DNA from: Paranoxybacillus sp035645275
Lineage (GTDB): Bacteria > Bacillota > Bacilli > Bacillales > Anoxybacillaceae
Assembly: GCA_035645275.1 (NCBI GenBank)
Contig: DASQMX010000019.1
Span: 62,001-126,000 of the forward strand
Direction of reading: 5' to 3'
Length of the DNA: 64,000 nucleotides
Part shown: piece by piece, positions 1-8,908 of the stretch
Position numbering within the stretch: position 1 is the first letter of the stretch
How the letters are laid out: each line of letters opens with the position of its first letter
The notes under the pieces: model-generated
The model's database searches: none
What the model was told of the DNA's origin: nothing
Seen by the model: the letters and a program-made list of their open reading frames with translations, nothing else
Made by a program: the position numbers and the translations under genes

Positions 1-2
1 TG

Positions 3-1844
3 ACTTATTTGTTAGGGGAATCAGGTTGTGGTAAATCCACTTTGTTAAATATTATTGGTGGAATAGATACATCTGACGAAGGAGAATATCTATTTGATGG
101 TTTAAATGTTAACGAATTTAATGAAAAACAATGGGCATATTTTAGACGAGAAAAAATCGGATTTGTTTTTCAAAGTTTTAATCTTGTTTCTCATCTTACT
201 GCTCTTGAAAACGTAGAGATGAGTATGATTTTACAAGGGAAATCTAAGGAACAACGTCGGAAAAGAGCTTTAGAGCTTTTGAATATGGTAGGTCTAGGAA
301 ATAGAGCGAATTATCTGCCTAATCAACTAAGCGGCGGTCAAAAACAACGTGTGGCAATAGCCAGAGCGTTGGCTAATGATCCAGATATTATACTGGCTGA
401 TGAACCGACTGGCGCGCTAGATTCCGAAAACTCTATACAAATAATGGAGATTCTTAAGAAAATTGCTCGTCAAGGAAAAATTGTGTTGGTAGTAACACAT
501 TCACACGAATTAAGTAAATTTGCGGATAGAATTGTACGAATGAAGGATGGAGTAATCATCGATGTTGAGGAGCAAACTTCTAATATAAATGTGAAACAAA
601 ATGTCAATGTTAATAAAGAAAATACGATCAAAAAAGGAAAAGGATTAAATTTATCAACAACCATTAAATTATCGATACGAAATATAAAAAATAAAAAGTG
701 GAGAAATATTTTAACCGCCATAGGGGCATCTATAGGAATCTTTGGATTAGCTATTATTACTTTTCTAGGGAATGGTGTGAAAGATAAGTTGTCTAGTTCC
801 ATAGATGAAGCGGCAGCAAAATCGTCTTTAAATGTAGCTAATGAAGAATTTAATATTTTAACAGAAAAGGACTTAAATAAATTAAGTAAACTTCATAATG
901 TACAAGATATATATCCATATAATCCCTTTCAAATTAGCATTAAAGCAGAAAATGGGAATAAAACTACTTCGTCAGCTGAAAGCTTAGTTCCTAAAAAACA
1001 CCAAAGTATATATGGAAAAAATTACGTTGTAAAAGGTACATTTCCTAATGAACAAAATGATGAGGTTATACTACCTGAACGTATAGCCAAAAAGCTATTC
1101 AAGAATCCTGAACAAGCCATTGGGAAAAATGTTTCAATAGTCGCGCAATTGATGTCTTTAAAAGATGTTTATCCAACAGTTGAGGCCAATGCAAAGGTAA
1201 CAGGATTATCAAAAAGCGAATCTATTCCTTTACTTGATACTGTAGGAATATCCTACGGATTATCTAAAAAAATTATGAAAGAAACAATTGGTAATAGTAA
1301 TGGAGCCTTATCTTTTACGATTATTCCTTCATCGCTTAATAGTATAGATACTTTAAAGAAAAATATTAAGCAAATGGGGTATAAGGCACAAACTGATGAG
1401 GAGAGTAAAAATGAAATTAATGAGTATGTTTCATTAGCGAGTATCGCATTAGGTATGTTATCAGGTATATCTTTAATCGTTTCATCCATTATGATTGGTA
1501 TTGTTTTATACGTAGGTGTTTTGGAGCGAACTAGAGAAATAGGAATATTAAAAGCGATTGGCGCATTTCGCTCTGATATTCGTCGAGTGTTTGTTACTGA
1601 GGGAATGATTATAGGAACAATAGGGGGGATTTTAGGAGTTTTAGGTTCAATCATTGTAGGTAAAACTTCAAATTATGTTATTGAAACCGTTATGAACAAA
1701 CATAATTTGGATATTTTTCAATTTAATTTAACCCAAATGGTATTTCTTATCATTTTTAGTGGGCTATTGGGTGTTTTAGCTTCGTTTATTCCAGCTAATA
1801 AAGCCGCTAAACAAAATGCTGTAGAAGCTTTACGTTATGAATAA
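3..1844 (+). CDS. MacB-type ABC transporter, fused ATPase and FtsX-like permease (5' partial)
   Basis: The reading frame is open to the left edge, so the N-terminus (about 35-40 residues of the ATPase) lies outside the window. The ATPase half shows a Walker A (GESGCGKST), the signature LSGGQKQR, a Walker B ending in DEPTGALDS and an H-loop histidine (VVTHSHE). A linker leads to a membrane segment near residue 235, an extracellular MacB-like domain (about 260-470) and three C-terminal membrane segments with the FtsX-type stretch ERTREIGILKAIG. Such fused proteins export peptides or lipoproteins, or act in antimicrobial-peptide resistance; the substrate cannot be told here. The gene is clearly richer in A/T than the rest of the window, which hints at separate ancestry. 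A small membrane protein follows 23 bp downstream. Confidence 0.9.
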   Translation, partial: TYLLGESGCGKSTLLNIIGGIDTSDEGEYLFDGLNVNEFNEKQWAYFRREKIGFVFQSFNLVSHLTALENVEMSMILQGKSKEQRRKRALELLNMVGLGNRANYLPNQLSGGQKQRVAIARALANDPDIILADEPTGALDSENSIQIMEILKKIARQGKIVLVVTHSHELSKFADRIVRMKDGVIIDVEEQTSNINVKQNVNVNKENTIKKGKGLNLSTTIKLSIRNIKNKKWRNILTAIGASIGIFGLAIITFLGNGVKDKLSSSIDEAAAKSSLNVANEEFNILTEKDLNKLSKLHNVQDIYPYNPFQISIKAENGNKTTSSAESLVPKKHQSIYGKNYVVKGTFPNEQNDEVILPERIAKKLFKNPEQAIGKNVSIVAQLMSLKDVYPTVEANAKVTGLSKSESIPLLDTVGISYGLSKKIMKETIGNSNGALSFTIIPSSLNSIDTLKKNIKQMGYKAQTDEESKNEINEYVSLASIALGMLSGISLIVSSIMIGIVLYVGVLERTREIGILKAIGAFRSDIRRVFVTEGMIIGTIGGILGVLGSIIVGKTSNYVIETVMNKHNLDIFQFNLTQMVFLIIFSGLLGVLASFIPANKAAKQNAVEALRYE

Positions 1845-1867
1845 TACTTAATTTAGGGGGGAAAATC

Positions 1868-2029
1868 ATGAAATGGTTAAACGTTTTATTCATCTTGATT
1901 ATGAGTTCTGTCCTTTTTTACAAATTGTATTCTGGTGAAACGATTAGTAACTCCTATTTGGCCGTTGCTATTTTATTAATAGTTACAAGCTTTATTGGTT
2001 TGTTTAGAAAACGTGAGTCAGGTGAATAA
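1868..2029 (+). CDS. small two-segment membrane protein, 53 aa, unknown function
   Basis: ATG follows a strong AGGGGGGA ribosome binding site. The product is 53 residues with two hydrophobic stretches (about 4-20 and 31-46) separated by a short polar loop, and it ends in a charged RKRESGE tail. It lies just behind the ABC transporter and shares its A/T-rich composition, so the two are probably co-transcribed. I do not recognise the family. It could be an immunity or accessory peptide for the transporter, but only the gene order supports that. Confidence 0.6.
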   Translation: MKWLNVLFILIMSSVLFYKLYSGETISNSYLAVAILLIVTSFIGLFRKRESGE

Positions 2030-2355
2030 TTGTGTTGCATCAAAATTTTCAGAACTCAATACATAGAATTATATAACAACACAACATAATATTATATAAA
2101 AACAGCTGATCGTGAAGATGCATTGCGATCCCAAAAGTAGACAGTATCCAATCGTTTATGTAGAGGGAATCAGAGTTGAAACCGCTCTGATTCCTTTTTT
2201 CTTCTCATCTTTTCGTGAAAGGTGATGAAGATGGGAAGGAGAAGCCGCTGATTAGGTTACCGATCTTTCAATGTGTGCGATTATGGGCGGAAAGATGCTC
2301 TTTTTATAAAATTGGTTTATGTGGGTAATAAATAAAATATATCGATTTTTGTTTA
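2030..2355. other. intergenic region without a gene
   Basis: No supportable ORF. It holds a stretch at about 2124-2146 that is nearly repeated at 8634-8656 (GCGATC-Y-CAAAAGTAGACA core), perhaps an old insertion-sequence end, then the terminator at 2166. The remainder up to the convergent acyltransferase gene shows nothing recognisable. Confidence 0.5.
2166..2201 (+). terminator. rho-independent terminator
   Basis: A 10-bp perfect stem (GGAATCAGAG / CTCTGATTCC) with a 9-nt loop is followed by TTTTTTC. It would end the transporter and small-protein transcript. Confidence 0.8.
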
Positions 2356-3363
2356 TCAAGCTTTCCCTAAAAACAGTAACCTTGTTGTTACTGTTTTGGA
2401 TAGGATGTGAATCGAAAGAAACATAGGAATGAGTATTCCAAAAAATGTGTAATCATATATGTCGTATACGAAGTATTGATTTAACACCATATTGACAGGA
2501 ATGTGTAGGTACATAATTACTAGACTTTCTTGTCCTATTTTTTGGATCCATTCTCTCATTAATGTTGGAATCTTTTCCATCCATATGGCTAATATGATGA
2601 CAACGAATGAAAAAACTAATGGTATTAATATATCTAATAAAAAATGTTGATAGTTGCTGTTTTTTAAGTTCAATCCATAAGACATCCAGCCGTTTATATC
2701 CATGAGGATAAGGGAACCGGCCAAAGTGAAAATGGCCCATTGTTGAATTTTAGAATTTCTCAATCTCTGAATATATCTTTTCATGTAAGAGCCTATCATA
2801 AAATAAAAAATCGCAATAAAGGTTACGTCTGCATTCCATGGAATTGGAATAATATCTTTTTTCATTTGATAGAAATAGACAGAGATGAGATGGGCAAGTA
2901 AATAACAGCTGACGGAAATAGCGACAATTTGCTTCGGTTTCTTCATCGATAAATGGAAACATTGAAAAATCATTTGTGTGAGATACATCGTTGTGATAAA
3001 CCAAAAGACTCCATAGTAAGAACGTAATATTTTTCCACCATATAGCATATTCCAAAGTTCTTGCTTGATGGTATAGGTGGTGATTCCATCAGGCGGTGGA
3101 TGAAATATCATTCGAATCATCATGATGAACATAAAGAAGCAGATATACGGAATAAGAAGTTGTTTTGTTTTTTTCCATCCCCACGAGGGAAATTGTTTCC
3201 ATGAAGAGAGAGGTTTAAAGAAATAGCCGCTCATTAAAAAGAAAAATGGCATATGAAACCAATACATGTATTTTGCTATACTTGGCACTCCTGCGTGTCC
3301 AAGTACAACCCCTAAAATCCCTATTGCTTTTGTAATATCTGCCCAGGTTTCCCGTTGTTTCAT
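2356..3363 (-). CDS. acyltransferase 3 family membrane protein (fucose 4-O-acetylase type)
   Basis: A 335-aa integral membrane protein with about ten hydrophobic segments. The N-terminus has the family pattern R-x-x-W-x-D-x-x-K-A-I-G followed by VVLGHAG, whose His is the expected catalytic residue, and then a WFHMPFFFLMSGYFF segment typical of acyltransferase 3 (COG3594-like) proteins. Such enzymes move acetyl or other acyl groups onto cell-surface sugars across the membrane. The target is not shown by the neighbours, although the window is rich in surface-polymer genes. It is a single gene on the minus strand, divergent from the protease downstream in the window. Confidence 0.85.
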   Translation of the reverse strand: MKQRETWADITKAIGILGVVLGHAGVPSIAKYMYWFHMPFFFLMSGYFFKPLSSWKQFPSWGWKKTKQLLIPYICFFMFIMMIRMIFHPPPDGITTYTIKQELWNMLYGGKILRSYYGVFWFITTMYLTQMIFQCFHLSMKKPKQIVAISVSCYLLAHLISVYFYQMKKDIIPIPWNADVTFIAIFYFMIGSYMKRYIQRLRNSKIQQWAIFTLAGSLILMDINGWMSYGLNLKNSNYQHFLLDILIPLVFSFVVIILAIWMEKIPTLMREWIQKIGQESLVIMYLHIPVNMVLNQYFVYDIYDYTFFGILIPMFLSIHILSKTVTTRLLFLGKA

Positions 3364-3886
3364 GCTGTTTTCTCCCTTAGAAATTGTGCGAATTCAACAA
3401 AATAATACATGATTCGACATTTTTCAACAAGTGGATTGTTGATTGATATCATGAAAAAACTCACGGCTTTTTATTTGCCGTGAGTTTGATTTTTGAATGT
3501 GATGATGTCGTGTTTGCTTTGCGCTAGTAGTATCCGGTTTTTGAAACCTTACCCATTTTGAGTAACCATGCAAGTGAGTGCTTTTTCCGTTGGGATAGGT
3601 GCCATAGACTAGTCCTGAGGTTTATGAAACAGGAGACAATTTCTTTATTTTCTACTAAAATCGTACGGAGTTACGTCGAAGAAATAGAAGGTTGCTTCTA
3701 CTATAATAATAGGATAGAATGTAATTAAAATAATTTCCAATGTTTCCAAAATAATCACTTTTGTACATTTTTCGTTAATTTTTTAGGGATTATGATTCTA
3801 TTCTTTCGTAAGCATGTCTTAACCAGCGAAATTGGTTAGGAATGTTATTCTATCAATCTTTTAATTTGATGTAGAGGGGGATTGTG
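3364..3886. other. divergent intergenic region with hairpins, no gene
   Basis: No ORF with a credible start. It contains a terminator-like hairpin (3457-3487) that sits upstream of both flanking genes and so ends neither. There is a TATAAT near 3702 and a small TAACCA/TGGTTA hairpin at 3820-3838 in the probable leader of the protease gene. Confidence 0.45.
3457..3492. terminator. orphan bidirectional terminator-like hairpin
   Basis: An 11-bp perfect stem (AAACTCACGGC / GCCGTGAGTTT) with a 9-nt loop and flanking A and T runs. It lies between divergent genes, so it may be left over from a lost gene. Confidence 0.6.
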
Positions 3887-5485
3887 ATGCGGGGGAAAGG
3901 GGCATCAGTGTTTCGCTTATTAACGTTTTTAGTATTTTTTATTTCGTTTATCTCATTTTCGCATCCCGCTAGCGCCGCTTCTTATTCTGAAGCGGAAAAA
4001 CTGGTGAAAGCAGCGGAAGTAAAAGCGAATCAGCTAAAGCAAGAAATCTCGATTGAGTACCGGAAGAAAAAATATCCGAAAAATCCTGTTTCGTTGCCGA
4101 ATATGACTCTGTATAAAGAAACGAAAAGTTCTTTGGATAAAGCAACGAAAGCCGTTTCTTCGCTTTCTTCCAAACAGAAGACAGCACTTATGAATCGGCT
4201 TAACAATAATGTTAAAATTCACTATACGCGAGCAACGTATTATATTGACGCTATTAATACCGGTGAAAAGATTGTTGCCCAAGCAAAAGGTTATGTTTCG
4301 TTATACATACCTAATGCCTATAGCGAAAATACAAAAAAATCATATCAAACGCTAACACAATTATCTCAGTCTCATAAAGCAATGATCAAAAAGGTATATG
4401 GCGCATCTACGCAACAGGCGATTTCACAAAAGTATAATCTTAATACGATTATCAATAATTTGCTGAAGGCTTCCAGCAAATCGACGAAGGACATTGTCAG
4501 CTTAAATGATGATAAAGTGGTATTAATTGAAACGAATCGAGCGCAGGGGAGTGGTGTGGTTGTTGCGCCGGGCTTAATCCTTACGAATCATCATGTTATA
4601 TCTGATGCCAGTGAAGCTGAAATTACTTTAAACAACGGAGCTAAATATGAAGTAGAGGGAATTGTTGAGGCGAATCCTGAGAAAGATATTGCTTTAATAA
4701 AAACAAAATCTCCATTTTCTATTAAACCCGCCTATATTGGAAATTCATCCCATTTAGCGAAGGGAGATAAAGTTGTTGCGATTGGAAGCCCTCAAGGGTT
4801 TCAAAATACCGTTTCTGAAGGAATTGTGAGCGGCTTCCGCATTATAGAAGGTACAAAATACATTCAAACGAATGCGCCCATTGATCACGGAAGCTCCGGC
4901 GGCGGATTATTTAACACACTCGGTCAGCTTGTAGGAATTACAACAAGCGGATATGAAGATAGTAATGCAAATTTAAACTTTGCGGTGGCTTCTGAAGATT
5001 TTATTCAATTAGTTAGCAAATACCAAAACCGAAAGCACTCTGATATTAAGGCAGAATTTCCAATCGATAATGTTCCAAGGTACTCCGATGATGATGTTTT
5101 AGAGTTTTTAAATAATAAAGCGAATATCATTCCAACACGAGCAGGAAATATCCCAATTTATTATGAGGAAGTTTTCGATGATGAAGACGGAAAACAAATT
5201 ATTGCAACGATAGCATATGAAGATTACTTATCTTATCTTGAAAACTACGATGTAATTGAAGCGGATGTAAATGAATGGGCAAAACAGATGGGGCAATTTC
5301 TTGATGGAGTATATCCGGATGAACAAGTTTTCTTTGGGGTGTGGTACGTTGATCATTTTACCCAGTATCCGAGCGATTTTCCTGCGGAAGAGATTACAAA
5401 GCTTGAGGATGGAACTTGGGAGCTTGTTCATAATATTATTCATGTTGCATTAACAGATAAAATCTATTGGGAAGTAACTCCTTAG
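3887..5485 (+). CDS. secreted trypsin-like (HtrA-type) serine protease with SbsC-like N-terminal domain
   Basis: A 532-aa exported protein. ATG 3887 is preferred over GTG 3884 because it sits 6 nt after AGAGGGGG. Residues 1-31 form a signal peptide ending in PASAA. Residues about 32-200 are helical and lysine-rich and resemble the SCWP-binding N-terminus of the S-layer protein SbsC, including a YTRATYYIDAINTGE-type segment echoed in the gene at 23472. The protease domain has the full triad: His236 (TNHHV), Asp267 (KDIALI) and Ser337 (GSSGGG). No PDZ domain follows. The last 150 residues are an acidic domain I do not recognise. The likely role is proteolysis at the S-layer/wall interface, anchored to the wall polymer. 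The family is certain; the anchoring is inferred. Confidence 0.85.
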   Translation: MRGKGASVFRLLTFLVFFISFISFSHPASAASYSEAEKLVKAAEVKANQLKQEISIEYRKKKYPKNPVSLPNMTLYKETKSSLDKATKAVSSLSSKQKTALMNRLNNNVKIHYTRATYYIDAINTGEKIVAQAKGYVSLYIPNAYSENTKKSYQTLTQLSQSHKAMIKKVYGASTQQAISQKYNLNTIINNLLKASSKSTKDIVSLNDDKVVLIETNRAQGSGVVVAPGLILTNHHVISDASEAEITLNNGAKYEVEGIVEANPEKDIALIKTKSPFSIKPAYIGNSSHLAKGDKVVAIGSPQGFQNTVSEGIVSGFRIIEGTKYIQTNAPIDHGSSGGGLFNTLGQLVGITTSGYEDSNANLNFAVASEDFIQLVSKYQNRKHSDIKAEFPIDNVPRYSDDDVLEFLNNKANIIPTRAGNIPIYYEEVFDDEDGKQIIATIAYEDYLSYLENYDVIEADVNEWAKQMGQFLDGVYPDEQVFFGVWYVDHFTQYPSDFPAEEITKLEDGTWELVHNIIHVALTDKIYWEVTP

Positions 5486-5504
5486 AGATGAAAAACATGC
5501 CCCG

Positions 5505-5537
5505 AAAGCCCCGCGATCCCGTGGGGCTTTTTGTTTT
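5505..5537 (+). terminator. rho-independent terminator of the protease gene
   Basis: Stem AAAGCCCCGCG / CGTGGGGCTTT with a 4-nt loop, followed by TTTGTTTT, 20 bp after the stop codon. Confidence 0.85.
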
Positions 5538-5599
5538 ACCGAAGCTCTGAAAGTTTAAATAGGTTTTTGTTAGTCGAAATTCAAATTTGGAGGAATTGT

Positions 5600-5896
5600 A
5601 TGTCTGATTATAGAGTGCATAATATTATCGAACAAATTATTATTCCTGCTAACCATAATCCGAACGGCACGGTGAAGTACCATGTTTGTTATGGAGAGGT
5701 AGACTGGGAGAGAAACGGAAAAACGAGACCAGCAGTATTTATTTTGATGAGTTATAACGACAGAATCAGCTACACGGTACCCGCTCATTTAACGTTAGAT
5801 GGCGAGGGCGTGACGGATTTCGAGAAAGTGTATGAGGCGTTAACTTATTTAAAAATGAAATATTTCGTTGAGAAAAAATATAAAGTGAAAAGGTAG
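5600..5896 (+). CDS. hypothetical protein, 98 aa
   Basis: ATG 5600 follows TTTGGAGGAATTGT, a good ribosome binding site, so longer in-frame starts upstream are not needed. The product is soluble, with no signal peptide or membrane segment, and mixes short strands with a charged C-terminus ending EKKYKVKR. The sequence contains HNPNGTVKYHVCYGEVDWE, which suggests a small beta-rich fold. I do not recognise the family. It stands alone between two terminators. Confidence 0.7.
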   Translation: MSDYRVHNIIEQIIIPANHNPNGTVKYHVCYGEVDWERNGKTRPAVFILMSYNDRISYTVPAHLTLDGEGVTDFEKVYEALTYLKMKYFVEKKYKVKR

Positions 5897-6089
5897 TCCT
5901 ATATTCTCCGACAGACTATTAAAGTGAAACGTCGTTATTAGGGATTCCGCACCCATTGATGTTCATTGACCGAGTCACACTTCCAGCGTCCAAGATTTCT
6001 TACCTGTAGCGGATGGATAAAAGTGTGATGGATTGCTTCAGAGGACGATGGTGAAAATAGTAGTGTGGCATTCCTTGCAAAATAAAAAA

Positions 6090-6137
6090 CCTCCGCTTGA
6101 TTCGTATAAGCCGCATGCGAATCACGGAGGTGTTTTT
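6090..6137. terminator. bidirectional terminator hairpin
   Basis: CCTCCG...CGGAGG outer stem plus a TGATTCG / CGAATCA inner stem with a 2-nt bulge, flanked by AAAAAA and TGTTTTT, so it could act in either direction. Confidence 0.7.
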
Positions 6138-6276
6138 ATACTGATGTACCGTTTTCCTTATAGCTTCCGTTTAGGCAGGGTACGCTGTCACCGCTCGAAG
6201 AATGGTCGAAAGGCTCTGCAGAGAAAAGTCTCTGCGGGACTTTTTCTCGTGACGATCGCTACCGCGAAGGAAGAAA

Positions 6277-6318
6277 AAACTGGTCTTTCCTGTATGGATT
6301 AGGAAAAGACCAGTTTTC
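6277..6318 (-). terminator. terminator of the YknX-like gene
   Basis: AAAACTGGTCTTTCC pairs with GGAAAAGACCAGTTTT. In minus-strand orientation the hairpin lies just past the stop codon of the membrane fusion protein gene and ends in a U run. Confidence 0.75.
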
Positions 6319-6333
6319 TTTTGGAAACTTTTA

Positions 6334-7542
6334 TCAATAGAAGAAACGGAAAAATCCATCGAGGAAGTATTTTGCCATTTCCCATTTGGATAATTGCTTT
6401 ATCGTTTCTTTTCTTGGTTTTTCCATCTCAAGCGGAACGATGACGTCCATTCCGTGTTTCATCTGTTTTGTTGGATGGGATACAATATATTCGTTTTGCT
6501 GAAGGCCTTGCTTGATTTCTTGTTTCTTTCCATGTGTGATTCCGAGTGTTACGTTCCGCTTTTCGAGTTTGCCGTTATGAATGACATAGACAAACGATTT
6601 CTTTTTTTCATGCCACACCGCTTCGGTAGGAACAGTAATGACGCCGTTTTTTTCTTTTGTGACTACCGTGATGTTTACGTGATACCCGAAAGGAAGTTGT
6701 TTCGGTTGTTCGTTCAGTTGGATGGTAAACGGATATTCACTTTTTTCTTGAAAGCTCGCTTCTTTAATCGGAAATTTGCCGATGTCGGCAATCGTGCCAG
6801 TGAATGACTCATTTTCGTTCGGAACGTGTACAGTCGCTGTCTGTCCGACAGCGAGTTTTCCGATTGTTTCTTCTTTCGCTTTTCCGCGAACGATAGCGGA
6901 AGGGGAAGCGATGGTGATCAGCGGTTTTGACTTGCTATAGCTGATCTCTTCGACCACGCCGACCGTTTTACTTTCAACGACCAGTTCAGCTTTTTTCTCC
7001 GTTAGTTCATTTTGTTGTTCCTCATATTCCTTCATTTTCCATTCGAGCAGCGTTTTCTCCCGCTCCGCTTCTCGCGCTTTTTCCTCCCATTGTATCTTCT
7101 CTATACTATCTTCACTATTTTCACTATCTTCTTTGGCGGAAGAGGACATAGTTGTGTAATAATCGATATCCTTTGAAAGCTGCTCGATTTGCGCGCTTAA
7201 TTGCTCTTTTTTCCGCGCGATTCGATGAATCTCCAGGTCGACTTCTTCATCAACGTAGCGTATAAGCGGTGTACCGATTTGTACTTCTTGCCCCTTTGTG
7301 ACAAGAATTTCATCGATGGCGCCGAGCTGCGGATTATAGTAAACAAATTTTCGCTCTGTTGGCACGGTCATGCCGGCAGTGTGAACGGTTTTTTTGATAT
7401 TTGTTTTTTCTGGTTTTATCCGTTCGTTCACATAGACCGATTTTGGAATTTTACTATGCTCATGAAAAAAGATGTAAAAGTTTGCGCATATACATAGCGC
7501 TATGACGATGAATATATATCGTTTCCATCGTTTCATCGGCAT
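6334..7542 (-). CDS. membrane fusion protein / efflux adaptor, YknX-like (HlyD family)
   Basis: A 402-aa protein with one N-terminal membrane anchor (about residues 8-26), a lipoyl/barrel-sandwich half (IDEILVTKGQEVQIGTPL), a long coiled coil (about 100-190, rich in E, K, Q), a second barrel half with VGVVEEISYSKSKPLITIA, a beta-barrel and a C-terminal MacA-like domain. Such adaptors pair with MacB-type ABC exporters. In B. subtilis the order is yknW (Yip1) - yknX (adaptor) - yknY - yknZ. Here the Yip1 gene sits just upstream but no ATPase or permease gene follows. The partner may be the fused transporter at the left edge of the window or lie elsewhere. Confidence 0.85.
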   Translation of the reverse strand: MPMKRWKRYIFIVIALCICANFYIFFHEHSKIPKSVYVNERIKPEKTNIKKTVHTAGMTVPTERKFVYYNPQLGAIDEILVTKGQEVQIGTPLIRYVDEEVDLEIHRIARKKEQLSAQIEQLSKDIDYYTTMSSSAKEDSENSEDSIEKIQWEEKAREAEREKTLLEWKMKEYEEQQNELTEKKAELVVESKTVGVVEEISYSKSKPLITIASPSAIVRGKAKEETIGKLAVGQTATVHVPNENESFTGTIADIGKFPIKEASFQEKSEYPFTIQLNEQPKQLPFGYHVNITVVTKEKNGVITVPTEAVWHEKKKSFVYVIHNGKLEKRNVTLGITHGKKQEIKQGLQQNEYIVSHPTKQMKHGMDVIVPLEMEKPRKETIKQLSKWEMAKYFLDGFFRFFY

Positions 7543-7564
7543 TCCTACCTTTCACCAAAATCCA

Positions 7565-8215
7565 TTAAATGGAAATTTTGTATATATTGCTGATAATAAA
7601 GCCAAAAAAGAGGTAGACGGCGATGACGATCATCGTGACACGTTGAACCGATTTTTCCGTCAAGGAGCGAAGAGCAATGATTTGTATCGATATGGCCCAG
7701 ATGGAAAAGAGTGAAACGGTTCGCAATAGCGCCCATATAAAGGCGTGTTTCGTTATGTAAGGCCCCCACACACCCAGGGAAAATGGGGAAAAGAGATCTT
7801 TTACGCCGAAAAATAGCTGGAATGGAAAGAGAACCAAATCTTCGAGTAAGAAAAGGAGCAAAATCGGCAGTTGAATTGTTAATAGTTTCACAAAACCAAT
7901 ATCAAAAAGCAAGTAAAAAATGATAGAGGATATGAACAAGAATAATAGCGGAACGCCCAGACCTCCCAAAGCATGGCCGAACGCGAATAAAAGCTGCAAG
8001 AAAGCAAATTGTTCGCTGGTGTACCGGTCGAGATGCTTTATCAGTTCTTCCGTACCAATGCCAAAATAAGCCCGCAAAAGTGAAAGAACAACGTTGAAAA
8101 ATAATAGAAAAAGGACGACGCTCGTCACATTTTTCACTCGTTCTGCTTCTCTAAGTTGAGCAAATGCGATTTTTGGATGAAAAATTTCTTTTAGCGGATT
8201 GCTTTTATACATCAT
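7565..8215 (-). CDS. Yip1-family membrane protein, YknW-like
   Basis: About 216 residues with five hydrophobic segments and the Yip1-type opening NPLKEIFHPKIAF. ATG 8215 lies 9 nt after GGGGG on the minus strand, while an upstream TTG at 8221 is only 3 nt away and less likely. It is the first gene of a two-gene operon with the YknX-like adaptor 22 bp downstream. In B. subtilis YknW helps assemble the YknXYZ exporter, which protects against the cannibalism toxin SDP. The same role here is an inference from order and family. Confidence 0.75.
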   Translation of the reverse strand: MMYKSNPLKEIFHPKIAFAQLREAERVKNVTSVVLFLLFFNVVLSLLRAYFGIGTEELIKHLDRYTSEQFAFLQLLFAFGHALGGLGVPLLFLFISSIIFYLLFDIGFVKLLTIQLPILLLFLLEDLVLFPFQLFFGVKDLFSPFSLGVWGPYITKHAFIWALLRTVSLFSIWAISIQIIALRSLTEKSVQRVTMIVIAVYLFFGFIISNIYKISI

Positions 8216-8394
8216 AAACAAAGTCCCCCATATGTATCAATATAGGCATAAGCATATTGTAATACAAAGATACAGAATCTGTCATTACCCGAGGATTTCG
8301 TTTTATTTGTACAAAGAGGTGAATTTTTATGACTATCATTTCGAAAGTAATTTTTATGTTTAGGGGAAACGTTACAAAAATCATGGTAAACTAA

Positions 8395-8559
8395 ATCATA
8401 CAAAAACCCCACGGAAATGGACAGGAACTGACATCGTTTTTGCTGCAATTAGGAATGACAAGAGAATTGTACGGCTTTGACGGGATTTTAAGTATAGATT
8501 TTATGATAAGGCCAGGAATGATCATTGATTTTAAAAATTTAGTTGCTGAATACGAGTAA
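8395..8559 (+). pseudogene. probable gene remnant, C-terminal part of an unknown protein
   Basis: An open frame of 54 codons with protein-like composition (segments such as LTSFLLQLGMTRELYGFDG and DFKNLVAEYE) but no good start. It directly follows a stop codon, and the stop overlaps a strong terminator stem. The most likely reading is the 3' end of a decayed gene. The family is not recognised. Confidence 0.35.
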
Positions 8560-8590
8560 AAAACCGCTGACATTTTAGCGGTTTTTTATT
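8558..8590 (+). terminator. rho-independent terminator
   Basis: AAAAAACCGCT / AGCGGTTTTTT stem overlapping the stop codon of the remnant ORF. Confidence 0.75.
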
Positions 8591-8908
8591 TTGACTTTCG
8601 AAAATCATGGAATGGTGCTTGTATACCGCGATCTCAAAAGTAGACAATATAGATTCGGTTTACAGCGTGCATGTCACCATTCGAATATGTCTTCTAAGAC
8701 GGGTGGATTTTTTGCGTGCTTTTATGCATCCATTATGCGTTTTGCAACACGTTTAATTAACATTATAAGGAGATAATGTTTTGAAAAAAACTCAAGAGGT
8801 TACTGTTCGTTTCATTAACAGACCATGTTGAGGGTGGGTCAAATGTATAGGATACTGTTTTTATCTCTGGAAAAACACATTATTCATATTATAGTGTTTA
8901 TTGTTTTG

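Larger units (their letters stand above)
5897..6333. other. intergenic region rich in hairpins
   Basis: No credible gene; the open frames here are overlaps of hairpin sequence. Three stem-loops are present: 6090-6130 (terminator), 6218-6235 (GCAGAGA-aaag-TCTCTGC followed by GGGACTTTTT) and 6277-6316 (terminator of the gene on the right). Confidence 0.5.

Noticed and set aside
2368..2398. Hairpin near the end of the acyltransferase gene as its terminator
   Set aside because: The AACAGTAAC / GTTACTGTT stem lies inside the coding region, upstream of the stop codon, with no U run after the stop.
6033..6302. 89-codon plus-strand ORF
   Set aside because: It runs through three hairpins and terminator sequence and has no ribosome binding site.
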